From Lepisosteus oculatus (taxonomy: Eukaryota; Chordata; Actinopteri; Semionotiformes; Lepisosteidae), in the NCBI RefSeq assembly GCF_040954835.1, contig NC_090711.1, forward strand, positions 7,013,501 to 7,077,500: a stretch of DNA of 64,000 nucleotides. Reading direction: 5' to 3'. Both the position numbers and the translations under genes were made by a program. This document shows, in pieces, positions 23,801 through 34,850 of the stretch (position 1 is the stretch's first letter; every line of letters begins with the position of its first letter). The notes beneath the pieces were generated by a model. That model searched no databases. It worked only from the letters and a program-made list of their open reading frames with translations, and had not been told where the DNA came from.

Positions 23801-26800
23801 ACCCAACTCTCTGCAGGAGTGCTGGCTGTGACGAATTGAACCGGTTTCACGGGTATTTTCAAAGTAGGAGGCGAGATTTCCAGCGAAAGACACACCTACC
23901 CCCCCCCTCAAAAACGCAGTAAATAAAGTACTTACTAGTTAAAGGCTAGGCTCCCGACTACGGCGAAAGGAACCCTTCTTTCATTAGAAGACAATGAACA
24001 TATTTTAGCCCTGAATGAATTAATAGCAAACATGGTTTACATAAAAGACATTTTTCCAAGAAAGTTTAGCCTTTGTCACTAATGAAACCACTAAATAAAG
24101 ACATAAATATAAAAATCTTAAGATTTTTAAAATACATGACTTTGCTAAAATTTATTTGAAAATAAAAACAATTACAACCGCCAGGGGAGAGAGAGAACAG
24201 GGGAGGGATGTTGGTTTTGCATAAGGGGCGGGGCTATGGACATTGGGTCTGTCTGGGAATGTGTAGTTACATGTTCTGGCTGTTTTTGAATTATCGTTGT
24301 TGAGTATGGAGTGTTGAGGTATTGATTTTGTGTAATGCTTTATTTTGAAAATTGAGGTGGATTTTGTTTATGATAAACAGGATAAACTGGGATGGGAGGA
24401 AGGTTTGGTTTTGCATAAGGGGCGGGATTATGATAATTTGAGGACTTTGCGAGAGTAAAATGGTTTGATTATTTGATTTTGTATTGTGGTTGTTCTCTAT
24501 GTTTTTGGTTGGTATTATGTTTATATGGTTGTTTTTGTTGGTTGGTTGTTATTATGGTTATTAATAATACGATCTATAGTTGAAATCTGAGCCTAAATAA
24601 AAAGAAAAAGCAAGTGATTAGGTTTATGAGCAATCTAATTACTTATTCGTTTAAAAAGCTATATAAAATAAAGTTTATTATTAATTTGCTGGACAGAGCG
24701 GTGAACATTATTATGCATAAGACAAAGATAACGATCCTGATCAGTTTAGAAATCTGTCTACGCTGTAAGGTTTTTACTTCTTAAACTTTTAAAATACACG
24801 TTTTGAATAGAAAGAAATCCTCTTCCTGGTACAGTATGTTTACAAACCAGCACGTCTTTTTTCTCTAATCAGAGGGGTGTCAGATGGTGTCAGCCAATCA
24901 CCATTCTGCGTTGGGTAGCAACGGGTGACTGTTCTCAGGCGGAAGATGTAAACAGCTTAATGTTCGTGTTAAATAATTTTTTTAAATTAAAATTCATTCT
25001 ATACAGCAATCGCATATTTGGGTACCGTTTCATAAAACTTTCATGCTTAAAATGTTTAGGGAGAAATGGAAGACTGGTGTGTATTTTTTCTTTAAACTAC
25101 CAAGACCAGCCATACACAGTACAGTTTACATACATACAGTAATGTTTATGTTCCTAAATTAATATCGTTTATGACCTTCAGATGCGTTATGCTCCTCTTC
25201 TTTTTATGCTCAGCTACTAAAATTTCCCTTTAGTGGTAAAATCCATATAAATATTCAAAACTAAGCGGATTAAAATGTGCACAGTAAAGACATTAAATGA
25301 TTAAATCTTTGCACTACCAACCAATGCACCACGAGTGCCCCTGTCGGTCATTTTGGCCAGCCAATCACTTGCCCTGCGGTACCCTCCGGTGCCCCGCGGT
25401 GGCTTGTGGGTAGGTAACCGTACCGCGGGTTTTTACCGCGCATTTTGAATGGTTGTATCTGTAGCTCCCCAAGAAGAGACAGAAACATCATGCACAGACC
25501 TGTTCTGTGTAGTTCTGGGGCATGTAACCATTCCGAAAGTACACAATTGCAACTTCTCGGCCATCTCTAAACAGAAACGGAATTGTAAAAACTATCCAAA
25601 GTTTTAGAAATCCTCAAAATTTAGTTTCACTCATTTCCAAATTTGCATCTGAATAGTATTTGTGAAACCTGTCACAAGACCACCCTCTCTCTGTAGTTTT
25701 CAATTTGCACCCTGGAGACAGCCTTGAAGACAGCATTGCCACATCTTTCACGTCTATGAGAAAAGCAATGGAGATACTACTTACACAAAAAGCCTTTTGT
25801 CCTGGTCCAAAAATCCACCTTTGTACACATCAGCAAATCGCCTCCTTATGACAGCAATATTTCTGCAAATGTAATTAGAATTTAATTATGTCAATTATGT
25901 GTCTTTTGCTACACCCCATGCCTGAAATTTCCATCTTAACTCACCAGAAAAACCCCTGTGCAAGCCTTCTCCTTCTCCTCCAAGGTGCACACTGTCCATG
26001 CACAGTGGTGCCAACCTCCATCTTGCACACCCAAGCACCACAGAGCCCACAGCAGATGAACAGAGGACTGATGCTGCTGTCTCCTGCATTACAGGCGGAG
26101 ACCTAATGGCCAGTGGGTCAATTTTCTACAGGTAGTCAGGGATGTCCTAACAGACTCTGGTCTCCCCCAGATTGGTGACACTTGGCCAAGTGCACACTGC
26201 CAGCTGGGGCAACAGCTGTGTTTCTTATCTTTGTACTTTTTATTTTACAAGTCATACATGCCTTGCTCTCTATAGATAAAACAACAATAAAACGCAATGT
26301 TAATCAGTAATCAGTTTTTCTTTAAAAAAAACAACGAAGTATGTAATAAAGACACAGAATACAATGTGTACCCTCCAGATGAATATCTGAATAGCTGAAT
26401 AAATTTACCTGTTCCAAAGTTCATTTTCAACATATCGATGGTCATATATATTCACTTGGACATTTTCAACCAGAAACATCACCACAGCCCTGGAAGAGAC
26501 AAGTGTTTCAACTCAACAAGGCTAACACGAAGATTAACTCACTGTTCCACCAGTAGCTACAAGGCAATGTCCTCACAACCTGGAGTGCTTTTTCATCCAG
26601 TTCACTTTAGGCATTGTATTATCATAATTTCCAGTATGTGTTCCTCCTTCATACCAGGCAGAATGCAGCCTTGAACAGCAACACAGCTGCTTTTTTGTTA
26701 ATCTAATTAACAAATTAGATGCAAAGGTGTAAACATTAAAAAGAGAAAGTAAAATGTATACACTCATGAGCTCATCTCACCTCTCAGAGCCATAGAGCTC

Positions 26801-28373
26801 CCAGGCTTTTGCAATGGCCTTAGCAAGTCCTGCAGCTGGGTTATTGTCCAGGATCTTCTTCTCTACATCTAGGAGGCCTGCAACCTTCAGGACATGTCTT
26901 TAAGAGGAAGGTGGAAACCTTCAGACTCGATGAGATGGGCACCACAGGAAAGACTCGCAGCTTGAACACACAGCTCACACACAGTAATACAAGGGAGCTC
27001 TGAAAATATCACCCAGCCTCCCAGAAACTTACCTATGAACTATTGGAGTCCTTGAGGAAAGACCTCCACAACCGGCAGCTATGGTGTTGATCTCGATCTG
27101 TTTTAAAGATGTGCCGCCATCTTTTCCACAGTCCAGCATATAGTCTGAGCGGTTTAACCCCAAAGCTAAAGACTGCAAAAAACATATGTTCAAATTAGAC
27201 AGGCCACAGAGTTAAATCTTACTCAGTTAAATGCCTGAGATACAAATAACTAACAACACTACATTCAGGGCCTGACAACTAGGGTTAATATATAACACAG
27301 TATATCACTCAATTAGCACCAACATTTAATTCAAATAAATCATTATCAGCCTGAGATGCAGCACAAAACGTCAGGAATTTCTTATACTAATATGTCATAT
27401 GAAAAAAGGCCTTCAAAATGAGGGAATAAAAGATGTTAATGAATACCTGTTTTACTAATCACTGCCTACCTGGGAACAGCCCTCTTTAAGAACCTGCCTG
27501 TAGATGCTGAACAGTCTGGCAGTGAAGTCATCTGCTTCTATTGTGCTGAGGAGAAAATGTAAAAGTGCTCATGATTCATCTGTTTAGACCGCAGTCGTGA
27601 TCTCTCAGCTTACGGCTATACGGCCAGCACCCGAGGTTTGCTGCTCTATACTGTACCTTGCCAGGGCTTGTTCCAGAAACTCTGCATCTTGGCTGATTCT
27701 GTCCATGAGGAGGTTGAAGTGTGTCTGAACCTGCAGCGCCTGTTCAAACAGATCTCGTGGCACTGGAGTGGGGAACAGTGTGAATGGGGCATAGCTGACA
27801 ACCTGGAACGAGAAGGTGAATTTTTCACATCAGCATTGCTTCCCAGCACTGTACTTTGAGAAAGTGAAAAGTCAGACTGTCTTATTTAATCAGGTATATT
27901 CTTTTCAAATAATCTTTTTAGTCCAATCTGCACAAAAGGAGCAAGGCAGCACCTCTAACTGCCAAAGCACAATGTCACCTTATTGATGTTACAGGAAAAA
28001 AAAAACTTGACAGAAAATATTAGTCTAGAATGAAATTTCCCTTGAAGGCCAACTCAAAACTGTTTCTTCCCATGTCCTACAGTATACTCATCTATTCCAG
28101 ATCACAAAATATTTTGACGCAAACGTCAAATGATGGCTAGTTTTTAAGCACACAAAAGCTTACAGTATTAGTGCTTATTGACAATCTCATCCGAATGAAC
28201 TGGACGAGCACTAAAGAGTGGATACCAAGGCCCTTCACCTCTGATGAACTGGGACTCTCTCTGGTTCTCATCAGGACACCTTGAAGCAGGGCAGAGTCCT
28301 TAGCCACCTCCTGTAGATCCTGTATCAGAGCCTCGTTCATCAGCACTTCCTCAGGAATTGGATTAGACACCAT
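17897..28373 (-). CDS. gss: Glutathione synthetase, copy B (complete, diverged substrate loop)
   Basis: This tandem paralogue of gss has the same 12 coding exons, each exactly the same length, open and GT-AG bordered: 28373-28239, 27802-27657, 27545-27470, 27172-27033, 26897-26781, 26489-26409, 25862-25785, 25566-25500, 20550-20356, 19710-19629, 19421-19232 and 18020-17897 (stop 17899-17897). The predicted protein has 476 residues with about ten amino-acid differences from copy A. Three are clustered in exon 5: Ser134Cys, Ser153Gly and Phe154Cys, turning AASFGG into AAGCGG. In the human enzyme the matching Ser151 is part of the gamma-glutamylcysteine-binding stretch. Other differences include Ala2Val, His31Gln, a Cys to Arg next to the ATP loop ([10 protein letters not shown]) and Gln to Arg in the last exon. 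Intron 9 grew by a 4.6-kb insertion. It is intact as a gene, but activity cannot be assumed. Confidence 0.9.
18541..18730 (+). mobile_element. tRNA-type SINE fragment in last intron of gss copy B
   Basis: The block begins GGGGCGGCAAGGTAGTAGTATAG and contains GGGCTCTGGGTTAACTTCCAGG and GAGGAGTTTGAATTTTCTC. This is the head and body of the same tRNA-headed SINE family found intact at 31,989-32,262. It is diverged and has no clear tail. Copy A carries only the body part, so the SINE was there before the duplication. Confidence 0.6.
21360..25310. repeat. Nested inverted-repeat blocks inside the 4.6-kb insertion
   Basis: At least five sequence blocks occur in opposite orientations. A block reading ATACACACCAGTATTCC...CCCTAAACAT is at 21,362-21,425 and 21,841-21,925 on plus, and at 23,290-23,370 and 25,040-25,125 on minus. 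ACCACTAAATAAAGACATAAATA is at 21,925-21,970 and 24,085-24,130 on plus, and about 23,385-23,415 on minus. CGTCACAGCCAGCACTC is at 22,537-22,560 and inverted at 23,815-23,835. CATAAACGATATTAATTTAGG is at 23,598-23,620 and inverted at 25,150-25,175. A block with TTTTACCACTGAAGGG is at 21,755-21,830 and inverted at 25,220-25,300. The arms are imperfect and shuffled, as in foldback-type elements. Confidence 0.75.
21596..21668 (+). other. tRNA-like sequence with pol III A and B boxes
   Basis: TAGCCTACTGGTCTAGGTGCG resembles an A box, and 29 bases later GTGTTCGAATCC is a near-perfect B box. The spacing is right for a tRNA or SINE head. The anticodon and T stems do not pair well, so this is unlikely to be a working tRNA. 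It is better read as a decayed tRNA gene or SINE head carried in the insertion. Confidence 0.4.
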
Positions 28374-29076
28374 TGGGTCTGAAAAAGATCTGGACAAAAT
28401 GCTCAGTTTTACGTGCCAATGTAGTACACAGACTATCACAGTAGTAAACAGACTATCACAGGCATGGATGTGGCAAAGACTACAACGTATTAACACTATT
28501 TTATACCAAACTCTCTAAAAGGGTAAAAGCTTAAGTTTCTTTTTTGCAAAGTCGTCGTGAATGGTAAAGTGCTGTAAATCAATAACACAAATCTGTATGT
28601 TCCTTGACATCTTCAGTATACTACGATCAACCGATTACGATCATTTAAACCTGAACTAGGTACTAACATACTGTAAGTCGCAGTCAAGCACCGTAACTGA
28701 GCTGAATTTTAGTTAACGTTGCATGACCCGCACCTGCTTTTTGAACAGAATAACGTATCTAGCATGCTTTCAACTCGGCTTCACCCGTGAAAACGTGGAG
28801 TTCCGATTCCCATTGAAATACAATGAAAATGAGCATTAAGCTACGAATCAGTGTCTCTGAATATCCATGGTACATATCTAAAAATAACGATTCTACATAC
28901 ACTACAACAGAACTAATTTTATTGACTTCTATACTAAAGCCTGCCCTCCCACCTGTCAAAAGCTTTAGATGTTAAAGCTTAGACGTGCAATCCCCAGTAG
29001 CTCTCAGCGTTGAGATAATGCTCCAATGGCATATGAAAAACATAGATGAAAACAATTAACATTAACAGTGACTTAC

Positions 29077-29215
29077 CTGACAACTTCCCTTTGTCAAGAA
29101 AGGTAAAAATGAGTGATGACAGGAGGTCGGACTCAGATGCAGTAGCACACACAACTCTTAACAGCGCTGCCTGAGTCAGAGAATCGAGTTTACGGAAGTG
29201 CACGTACAGTAGGAA
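29077..29215 (-). promoter_or_regulatory. gss: gss copy B non-coding first exon and promoter, with AP-1 site
   Basis: The splice donor of the non-coding 5' exon (exon end 29077) and the AP-1 heptamer TGAGTCA (29172-29178) are both kept, at the same spacing as in copy A (95 versus 96 bp). Upstream, about 0.23 kb present in copy A (16,150-16,375) is missing, so the distal promoters of the two genes differ. Confidence 0.5.
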
Positions 29216-29219
29216 AAGG

Positions 29220-29515
29220 ATTGCATTTTGTGCAATTCCCGGTTAATCCACTAGATACAAACGAATTTGAGTACACAACACTCTAGATAGGTGTCCAGGC
29301 TCATGGATGTATTTGTTGCTGATCTGCATTGTTGTCAGTGCGTTGAAGCGTGACCCCATGACTTTCATTTCTATGGCCCGCACAAATCCTGTCCTGATAA
29401 GAACCAGCGGTGGAAGAACACGAGGAATGCGCAGTTCAGACACACACGCCATAACCCTGGTCACGACCTCGACAGAAGGCAGTTCTCCCCAAAAAATAAC
29501 GGTTGCGTTGGTTGA
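29220..29515. repeat. 5' flank block shared with 16,380-16,640
   Basis: A block about 280 bp long is nearly identical to the one upstream of copy A. It contains ACTTTCATTTCTATGGCCCG and GAACACGAGGAATGCGCAG. It is more CpG-rich than the surrounding DNA and has long open frames on both strands, but I recognise no protein domain. It is part of the duplicated unit and may hold distal gss promoter sequence or an old repeat. Confidence 0.6.
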
Positions 29516-29556
29516 ATGAATTTTTTCCATTACCTTAATTATTTGTACCTTCAAAC

Positions 29557-29640
29557 AGGGGCGTTGCCAGGAATTGATTTTTGGGTGGGCCTGTGCAAAA
29601 GTGGGTGGCCCGGGCTCTAACTGACCGTTCTACCAGCATA
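29557..29640 (+). mobile_element. End of a hAT-like DNA transposon (CAGGGGCG terminus)
   Basis: CAGGGGCGTTGCCAGGA followed by TTTTTGGGTGGGCC resembles the terminal inverted repeat of hAT-type elements common in fish. It begins exactly where homology to unit A stops. I could not find the opposite terminus within the next kilobase, so the extent is unknown. Confidence 0.4.
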
Positions 29641-31974
29641 GGGGCTCCCCTGCAGTGTACAATGCAATCCTCGTCAGTATAATCAAACAGTAGAATTAGC
29701 GGAACTTTATATATACTGTCTCTTTCTCTCTCACACACACAGGTTAAGCAACAATTGCCTAGGCTGCCGAACGCTACTGTGTCACGGCGGACACGCACAA
29801 AAAACCAATCCGTGCCTACCACTGTTGTGAGGTTTTGGCCTTCTAGACCAGACGCAGGCGCCGGGGCTTGGAATTGAATATGGCGAATAATCTCGTCTGC
29901 GAAGGTATTAAAATATTAAATTTATTCTGAAGATTTTGTATGATCCTTCATGATGCTATTAAACTTGTATGAAACCCACGAAATTAGTATTCTATTTTTG
30001 ATGCCCAAAGACATAATTTGGAAATTCGTGACTTCCCACAAGACTTAATACTGAAATGTTATAGTCGAATTACAGTTCTAACAATTTCATCTTACCTTTA
30101 ATTGCAAGAATGGTCTGCTAATAAAAGCGTCAAATACATATTTTGGATGTATTTTAGCTCTGTAAACGTTGTTCACTTAAAAATACTGCAGGGCATTTAG
30201 AGGCAATCTGAAAATGCATCCTGGCACACTCGCATCTTTTCGTCAATATTATCTTAATGCTATTCATGCATTCCAAAACTTGTAATTTGTTTCCAGGAGA
30301 AATTGCAGAACCTCTTCGTGCTTAACTACTACAGGTCGAGCATGTATCGAGCTGCTACAAGCAAACGCGTGTGCACTGCCCCTTGCGGTCCAGAAACACT
30401 ATTCGGGAAGCCAGGCTGTACTCCTTAAAACCCAAGATGCCTGTAGCAACTCATGTGTCTTATTTACTTATATTTACATAAATATTTACATAATTTTCTT
30501 ATTGGTCACAAAAGATACAGCGAGCCAATACCAAATCCAAATACGATGAAAAAAAAAATCAAACACGTAACATTAAAAAGCAAATCATGTAACGCAAACA
30601 AGGGGGAAAAAAATCTTAAATTACTTTGGACTGATTGGGTGAGCCTAGGATCAGTCCGTGTCCAGCCGTGGCTACGCCCCCTGCCTTCAAATAGGATCTT
30701 CCCAAGGAGTCTTACTAGTTGTTATTAACACCCTCGCCTGAAGGTGTCAGCAAGGAAGAGGTTTTGTCTTCTCTTTCAAAAGTATTTCAAAATAGGTTTT
30801 ATGTTTTGAGTATATTACAATACCGTACTGTATAAAAAACTGTTGTGCAAACATGTGAGGCAATTTTTATTGTTCTACAATTACAATTTCGTATTTTCCC
30901 ACTTTATGCAAACCATTGTTTCTACAGGAACAAGTAATAGGTTTATTCCATGCAGAAATAAAAAAGAAAAAACACAACGTTGTGTTTTCTTTCTTCTGTT
31001 TTTCAGCATGGATTAATGCTTTAATGTATTTATATTGCAACTTCAAGACCTGTGCTTCAGTCCAAAAAATATATGTATTTAGTCACATAAGGACATTAAA
31101 AACGTTTTTTTTCAGAATGTGTTATTTTATATTTCTGATCGATTATTAACTGCATGTAATTACAGATCATATTACAAGTTTAGATATCTAAACTTGTAAC
31201 AGGATACTGCAGGATAAATGCTGGAGAAAAATGATGTTTAGATTGACAAAAGAAGTCCTCACAGTGCATTCGACAACTCTCAATTCTTTCAGGTTTCATT
31301 ATAGTATAGACAATAGGTAATGTTTTGGTTCTGTAACCGAAAACTTCTCAGGTTAGTTTTATTTTATTCTGTATTTATGAAAGTCCAGCATTTTGTACGG
31401 ACACAACTTTAGCTACCCGCATGATGAGATCAAGAATGTTGCTGTAAGAAAGGTCTGCACTGTGCCCAGTGCTTACAGGCTGACACACAACTATGGGAGA
31501 AGATTCTGGACACACAGAAGAGCACTCCTGCTTGTTTCTCTGTTACAACGGAAAGGCAGGAAATAAATACTCGAGGGCTGAGTTTACCGGACACTGCAGG
31601 GCTTGTAAAAGAGCGTCTCGTCACTGTCAGTTGTCTTTTCCTCCTTTTATTTTGAATGAGCTGCTTCATTGTCTGGCCACACAGAGCCTTGTTGATTGGA
31701 ATGTAGAGCCTCAGGCTTTTTCCATGAGTCCTCAGCTGAGGAGGAGAGAGAGAGGACAGAGACACATGTTGGTCAAGTGTCTGGCCGGCAGCCAGGAGGC
31801 ACTTCTCAGGATATATTTGCAGCCCCCTGTTTGCCGCGAGGCCACGAACACATTCAGAAACCTTATAAAACAGGCTCTTTAACGCAGCAGAGGTGGTGAC
31901 GCACAGGCATTGAATTTCAAAGGCATTCTTTCGCAGCCGCATGTGATTTGCAACAGAATTTTTTTAAAGACGGA
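29641..31974. other. Intergenic DNA between gss copy B and SINE, no gene supported
   Basis: A 170-codon open frame on minus (31,942-31,430) overlaps a 129-codon frame on plus (31,493-31,882). Neither has a recognisable domain, splice context or start environment, and both are best treated as chance frames. The rest is AT-rich with no clear repeat. Confidence 0.45.
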
Positions 31975-32276
31975 ATAGTTTTAAGATAAGGTGGCACAGT
32001 GGTTAGCAGAGTACCTCACAGTACTAGGTCGCTGGGTTTAGACCTGGGGTGCTGTCTGTGTGGAGTTTGTACGTTCTCCCCATGATCACATGGGTTAAAG
32101 ACTTACTGGCAGGTTACTTGGCTTCTGGGAAAATTGGCCCTGGTGCGAGTGTGTGTCTCTGTGTGTCTGCCTTGTGATGGACTGTCCCATTGCAGGCTGG
32201 GATAGGGCCTGGCTCCCCCGCGACCCTGAATTGGGTGAAGCAGTCAGAAAATGGATGAATGGATAGTTTTAAGATA
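31975..32276 (+). mobile_element. Full-length tRNA-headed SINE with perfect 14-bp target-site duplication
   Basis: The body (31,989-32,262) starts AGGTGGCACAGTGGTTAGCAG, has the B-box-like GGGTTTAGACC, the GTGTGGAGTTTGTACGTTCTC and GGCTGGGATAGGGCCTGGCTC signatures, and the tail AAAATGGATGAATGG. It is flanked on both sides by ATAGTTTTAAGATA (31,975-31,988 and 32,263-32,276). The perfect duplication shows a fairly recent retroposition event. Confidence 0.85.
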
Positions 32277-34850
32277 TCTTGTCTGCAGGGATGACTTTGG
32301 CAGCTGTCTGCAGTAAGGTTTCTTACGATGTATTGGCTGAAGTTCACATACTGCATTCATCTCCCGTCAGTGGTCATAGTCAAACCATGTCACCGCAATC
32401 ACGAAGAAGTAATAAGATGAAAGCTTTGCATATCCTGTTGCTTTTAATGACTTCTATTCCAGGCTAATCAACAGAACTTGTGGATGAAAGGGAAGTGGAA
32501 ATCTCTTTATGTCCACTCGTAAAGCTTCACATCTTTGTGAATTACAGCCAAAGTACAGTACTTTCGCCACGTTTTCAGCAGTACTGTAGAGTATGTGTCA
32601 GAGTGTGCAGGTTTGCCGAGCGGCTGTGTGCCTGTGTTTGAGCAGTTGCTCTGGGAGACAGGTGCAGTTGTATTGCAGAGGCCTCTGTGTAAACTGTGAA
32701 GAGGCTCGTGCACACTCCCTGCATTCTCTGGTGCTTTGAAGCCTGACCCTAGCAGAACTGCAATGGAATGCTTTTCATTGTTAACAGAGATTTAATATCT
32801 AAATATCAAGGAAGGCTCAAAACTCCTTCGCATCCCAAGACACTGTGCGTCTACTATTTTAGTTCCTCTTGGATTATCTTCTTAAGAGCCCTTCAAAAGA
32901 GGAAAAACAGGTACAAAATCAAGTAAAATTAAGCCGCAGACTCCACTCTGGTTAATTCCGACAACAAACGAGACTCCGGCATGCTAACGAGTTACATGGC
33001 CCCTTGTGGTTGGGAACTTCTTACGGGGACTAGTGGCTTTCTGCCACATGAGATCGAGCAATATAAAAAAGTCATCAAGAGTGAAACTGAAATAATGCTC
33101 AGTCGCTGGTGAAAGCTTAAAAAGTGCTTGTGAGCAAAAACCTTGATAAATTTAATGTGAGGCTACTCTAAATTGGCCCTGTGTTCTGTGGTGCAGTTTG
33201 TCCCTAAATTCAAAGCGCTTGATTCTTAATCTGTGAAATATTGGATTATCTGACTGCAAGTGACTGAGCAGAATGGTGCTGCACTGGTAAGCACTACTGT
33301 TTCACAGCTTCAGGAGTTTGCATGAAAATAAAGTTCCTGGCCCTTGCTCTGTTTGATGCTGAAATACTGATGCACACCTTTATTTTAGGACTCTGGTATC
33401 ATCAACATTTTTAAAACTCACTCAAAGATCTTTCTGCGTAGGTTTGGATTTACTCTTAATTTCTCAATCTCAATCTACTGTGCTCTTGTACAGCTCTTAA
33501 TGATGACGGTGATTATTTTTCTGAGGCATCATACACACAGCAAGTTTAGAATAGTATGTCACAGAATAAGGCGGCATCACTTCAACTAAGCAAAAATACA
33601 AAATATTAAACTTCACTTTACAGATAAAAGATGTAATGTCTTAATTAAAAAATGTATGATAAAAAATCTCTAGCTCCCCTGCAACCTTGCATTGGATAAT
33701 GCAATTAGAAAATGGATGGATTATCAAAAATCAGCCTGAGCAAAATAAGTACATTTACTTCTGCACCGAATCAAATCAAAACCATGCACAAGAAACGCCT
33801 TACAGCCAATGCAAGCTAGAGTATTTCACTAGTGTTACCCTGAAGTTCATGACATTTTTAGATGTTACACTTACAAAGTCGTTTAGTGGGGGTCACGAGT
33901 GGCGGCAGAGGGATTGTTTTGGTATTCAAGTTTCTAAGTTTGCAATGTTTATGTGTGTGTGTGTCTATTGTTCTAGGCAGAGCTGAATGGCTGAGGTATG
34001 CCTTAACACCCCAGAAATAGAAAGACAGCTGAAGCTGGCCTTATCGGGGAGGCTGAGAGAAACACAATGCAGATATGCTATTGTCTAAAACTGCAGGAGT
34101 AATGGCATTGGTATCTGTCCCAAACGAGCTGTTAAAAGACTGATTACTGATGTTGTTAGAGGATAGCAATGGGGATATCATCTATGATTACAGAAAGTAA
34201 AAGTAAAATATCAACTGCACTCCTAACCTCGCATATTTCGTTCTAAAGGCAATCAAAAACTCAGGTTGACTACTATTTTTTCGGTACAACATTTTTTATT
34301 GGAGATTTTAAAAGTAAAGGCACTTCAGTCATTTAACGTTATCATACTTTTGCAGAGATTTGCCATGGAATACTATTAAAGTTTAGCAAAAAAATGCCAT
34401 TGGAGCTCAAAAGATAAAAACAATAATGTATTACAAAAGTCATTTTCTAGTTAAAGTAATCCAATGCTGTAGATATTTGATGGCAAACATGTATTTTAAT
34501 TGTACATTGAATCATTTTCAACCTAGCACTTTTAATAGTAGTTGTAAAAAGAAGCTTAGTTATTAAAGCTTATATAATAAGGAATATATTACGCTGCTTT
34601 ATACAAAATAATTGACCATTGCATTTTAAAAAGTAAAATTGAGGCAATGTGCTTGATATTGTTAGCAGAAATTAAAAATATTAACTTTAAAAAACTTAAT
34701 AATGGTTACAATCTTGTTTTAAACTAGGGATATTCAACTTGCACACTGACGTAAGCAATTAATTTGATCATCTGACTGGAATAATCTATTCATTTGTGAA
34801 CAGATTGGAGAGGAGTTTTAGATGAGCAGGGCTGTTTAAAACAATGGTGA
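32277..34850. other. Intergenic DNA with two SINE scraps
   Basis: No gene is supported. A SINE head fragment (GCACTGGTAAGCACTACTG...GGAGTTTGCATG) lies at about 33,272-33,322, and a SINE tail (CTCCCCTGCAACC...AAAATGGATGGAT) at 33,672-33,722. The rest is AT-rich. Confidence 0.45.

Larger units (their letters stand above)
20844..25461. mobile_element. 4,618-bp insertion with 21-bp terminal inverted repeats and TA target duplication (DNA transposon, foldback-like)
   Basis: Comparison with the empty site in copy A (CATG-TA-GCTCCCC at 12,068-12,077) shows an insertion flanked by TA on both sides (20842-20843 and 25462-25463). Its ends, 20844-20864 and 25441-25461, are inverted repeats matching at 19 of 21 positions, starting CAGAT and ending CCATTCAAAATG. 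GC-rich subterminal stretches with GCGGTA motifs follow on both sides. TA duplication and a (TA)CAG start fit the Tc1/mariner superfamily, but the length is unusual for it. No transposase frame is visible, so the element is non-autonomous or decayed. The interior is built of inverted repeats (separate entry). It lies in intron 9 of gss copy B. Confidence 0.85.
17487..29556 (-). repeat. Tandem duplication unit B (contains gss copy B and a 4.6-kb insertion)
   Basis: This is a direct copy of unit A (8,215-17,030) and is collinear with it across all gss exons and introns. It is 12.1 kb long, about 7.5 kb without the 4.6-kb insertion at 20,844-25,461. Its left edge starts in the hAT-derived motif (CTGTTGGCTCTCCTGGGG) and its right edge is where CTTCAAACA meets the AGGGGCGTTGCCAGG element. 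Confidence 0.9.

Noticed and set aside
24180..24560. Tandem repeat or promoter suggested by two GGTTTTGCATAAGGGGCGGG motifs
   Set aside because: The motif occurs only twice, about 190 bp apart, inside the 4.6-kb insertion. This is better explained by the element's internal duplications.
31430..31942. 170-codon open frame on minus overlapping a 129-codon frame on plus in intergenic DNA
   Set aside because: No recognisable domain, no splice or promoter context, and opposite-strand frames of this size are expected by chance in less AT-rich DNA.
33945..33966. TG microsatellite
   Set aside because: Only about six TG units; too short to report as a repeat feature.
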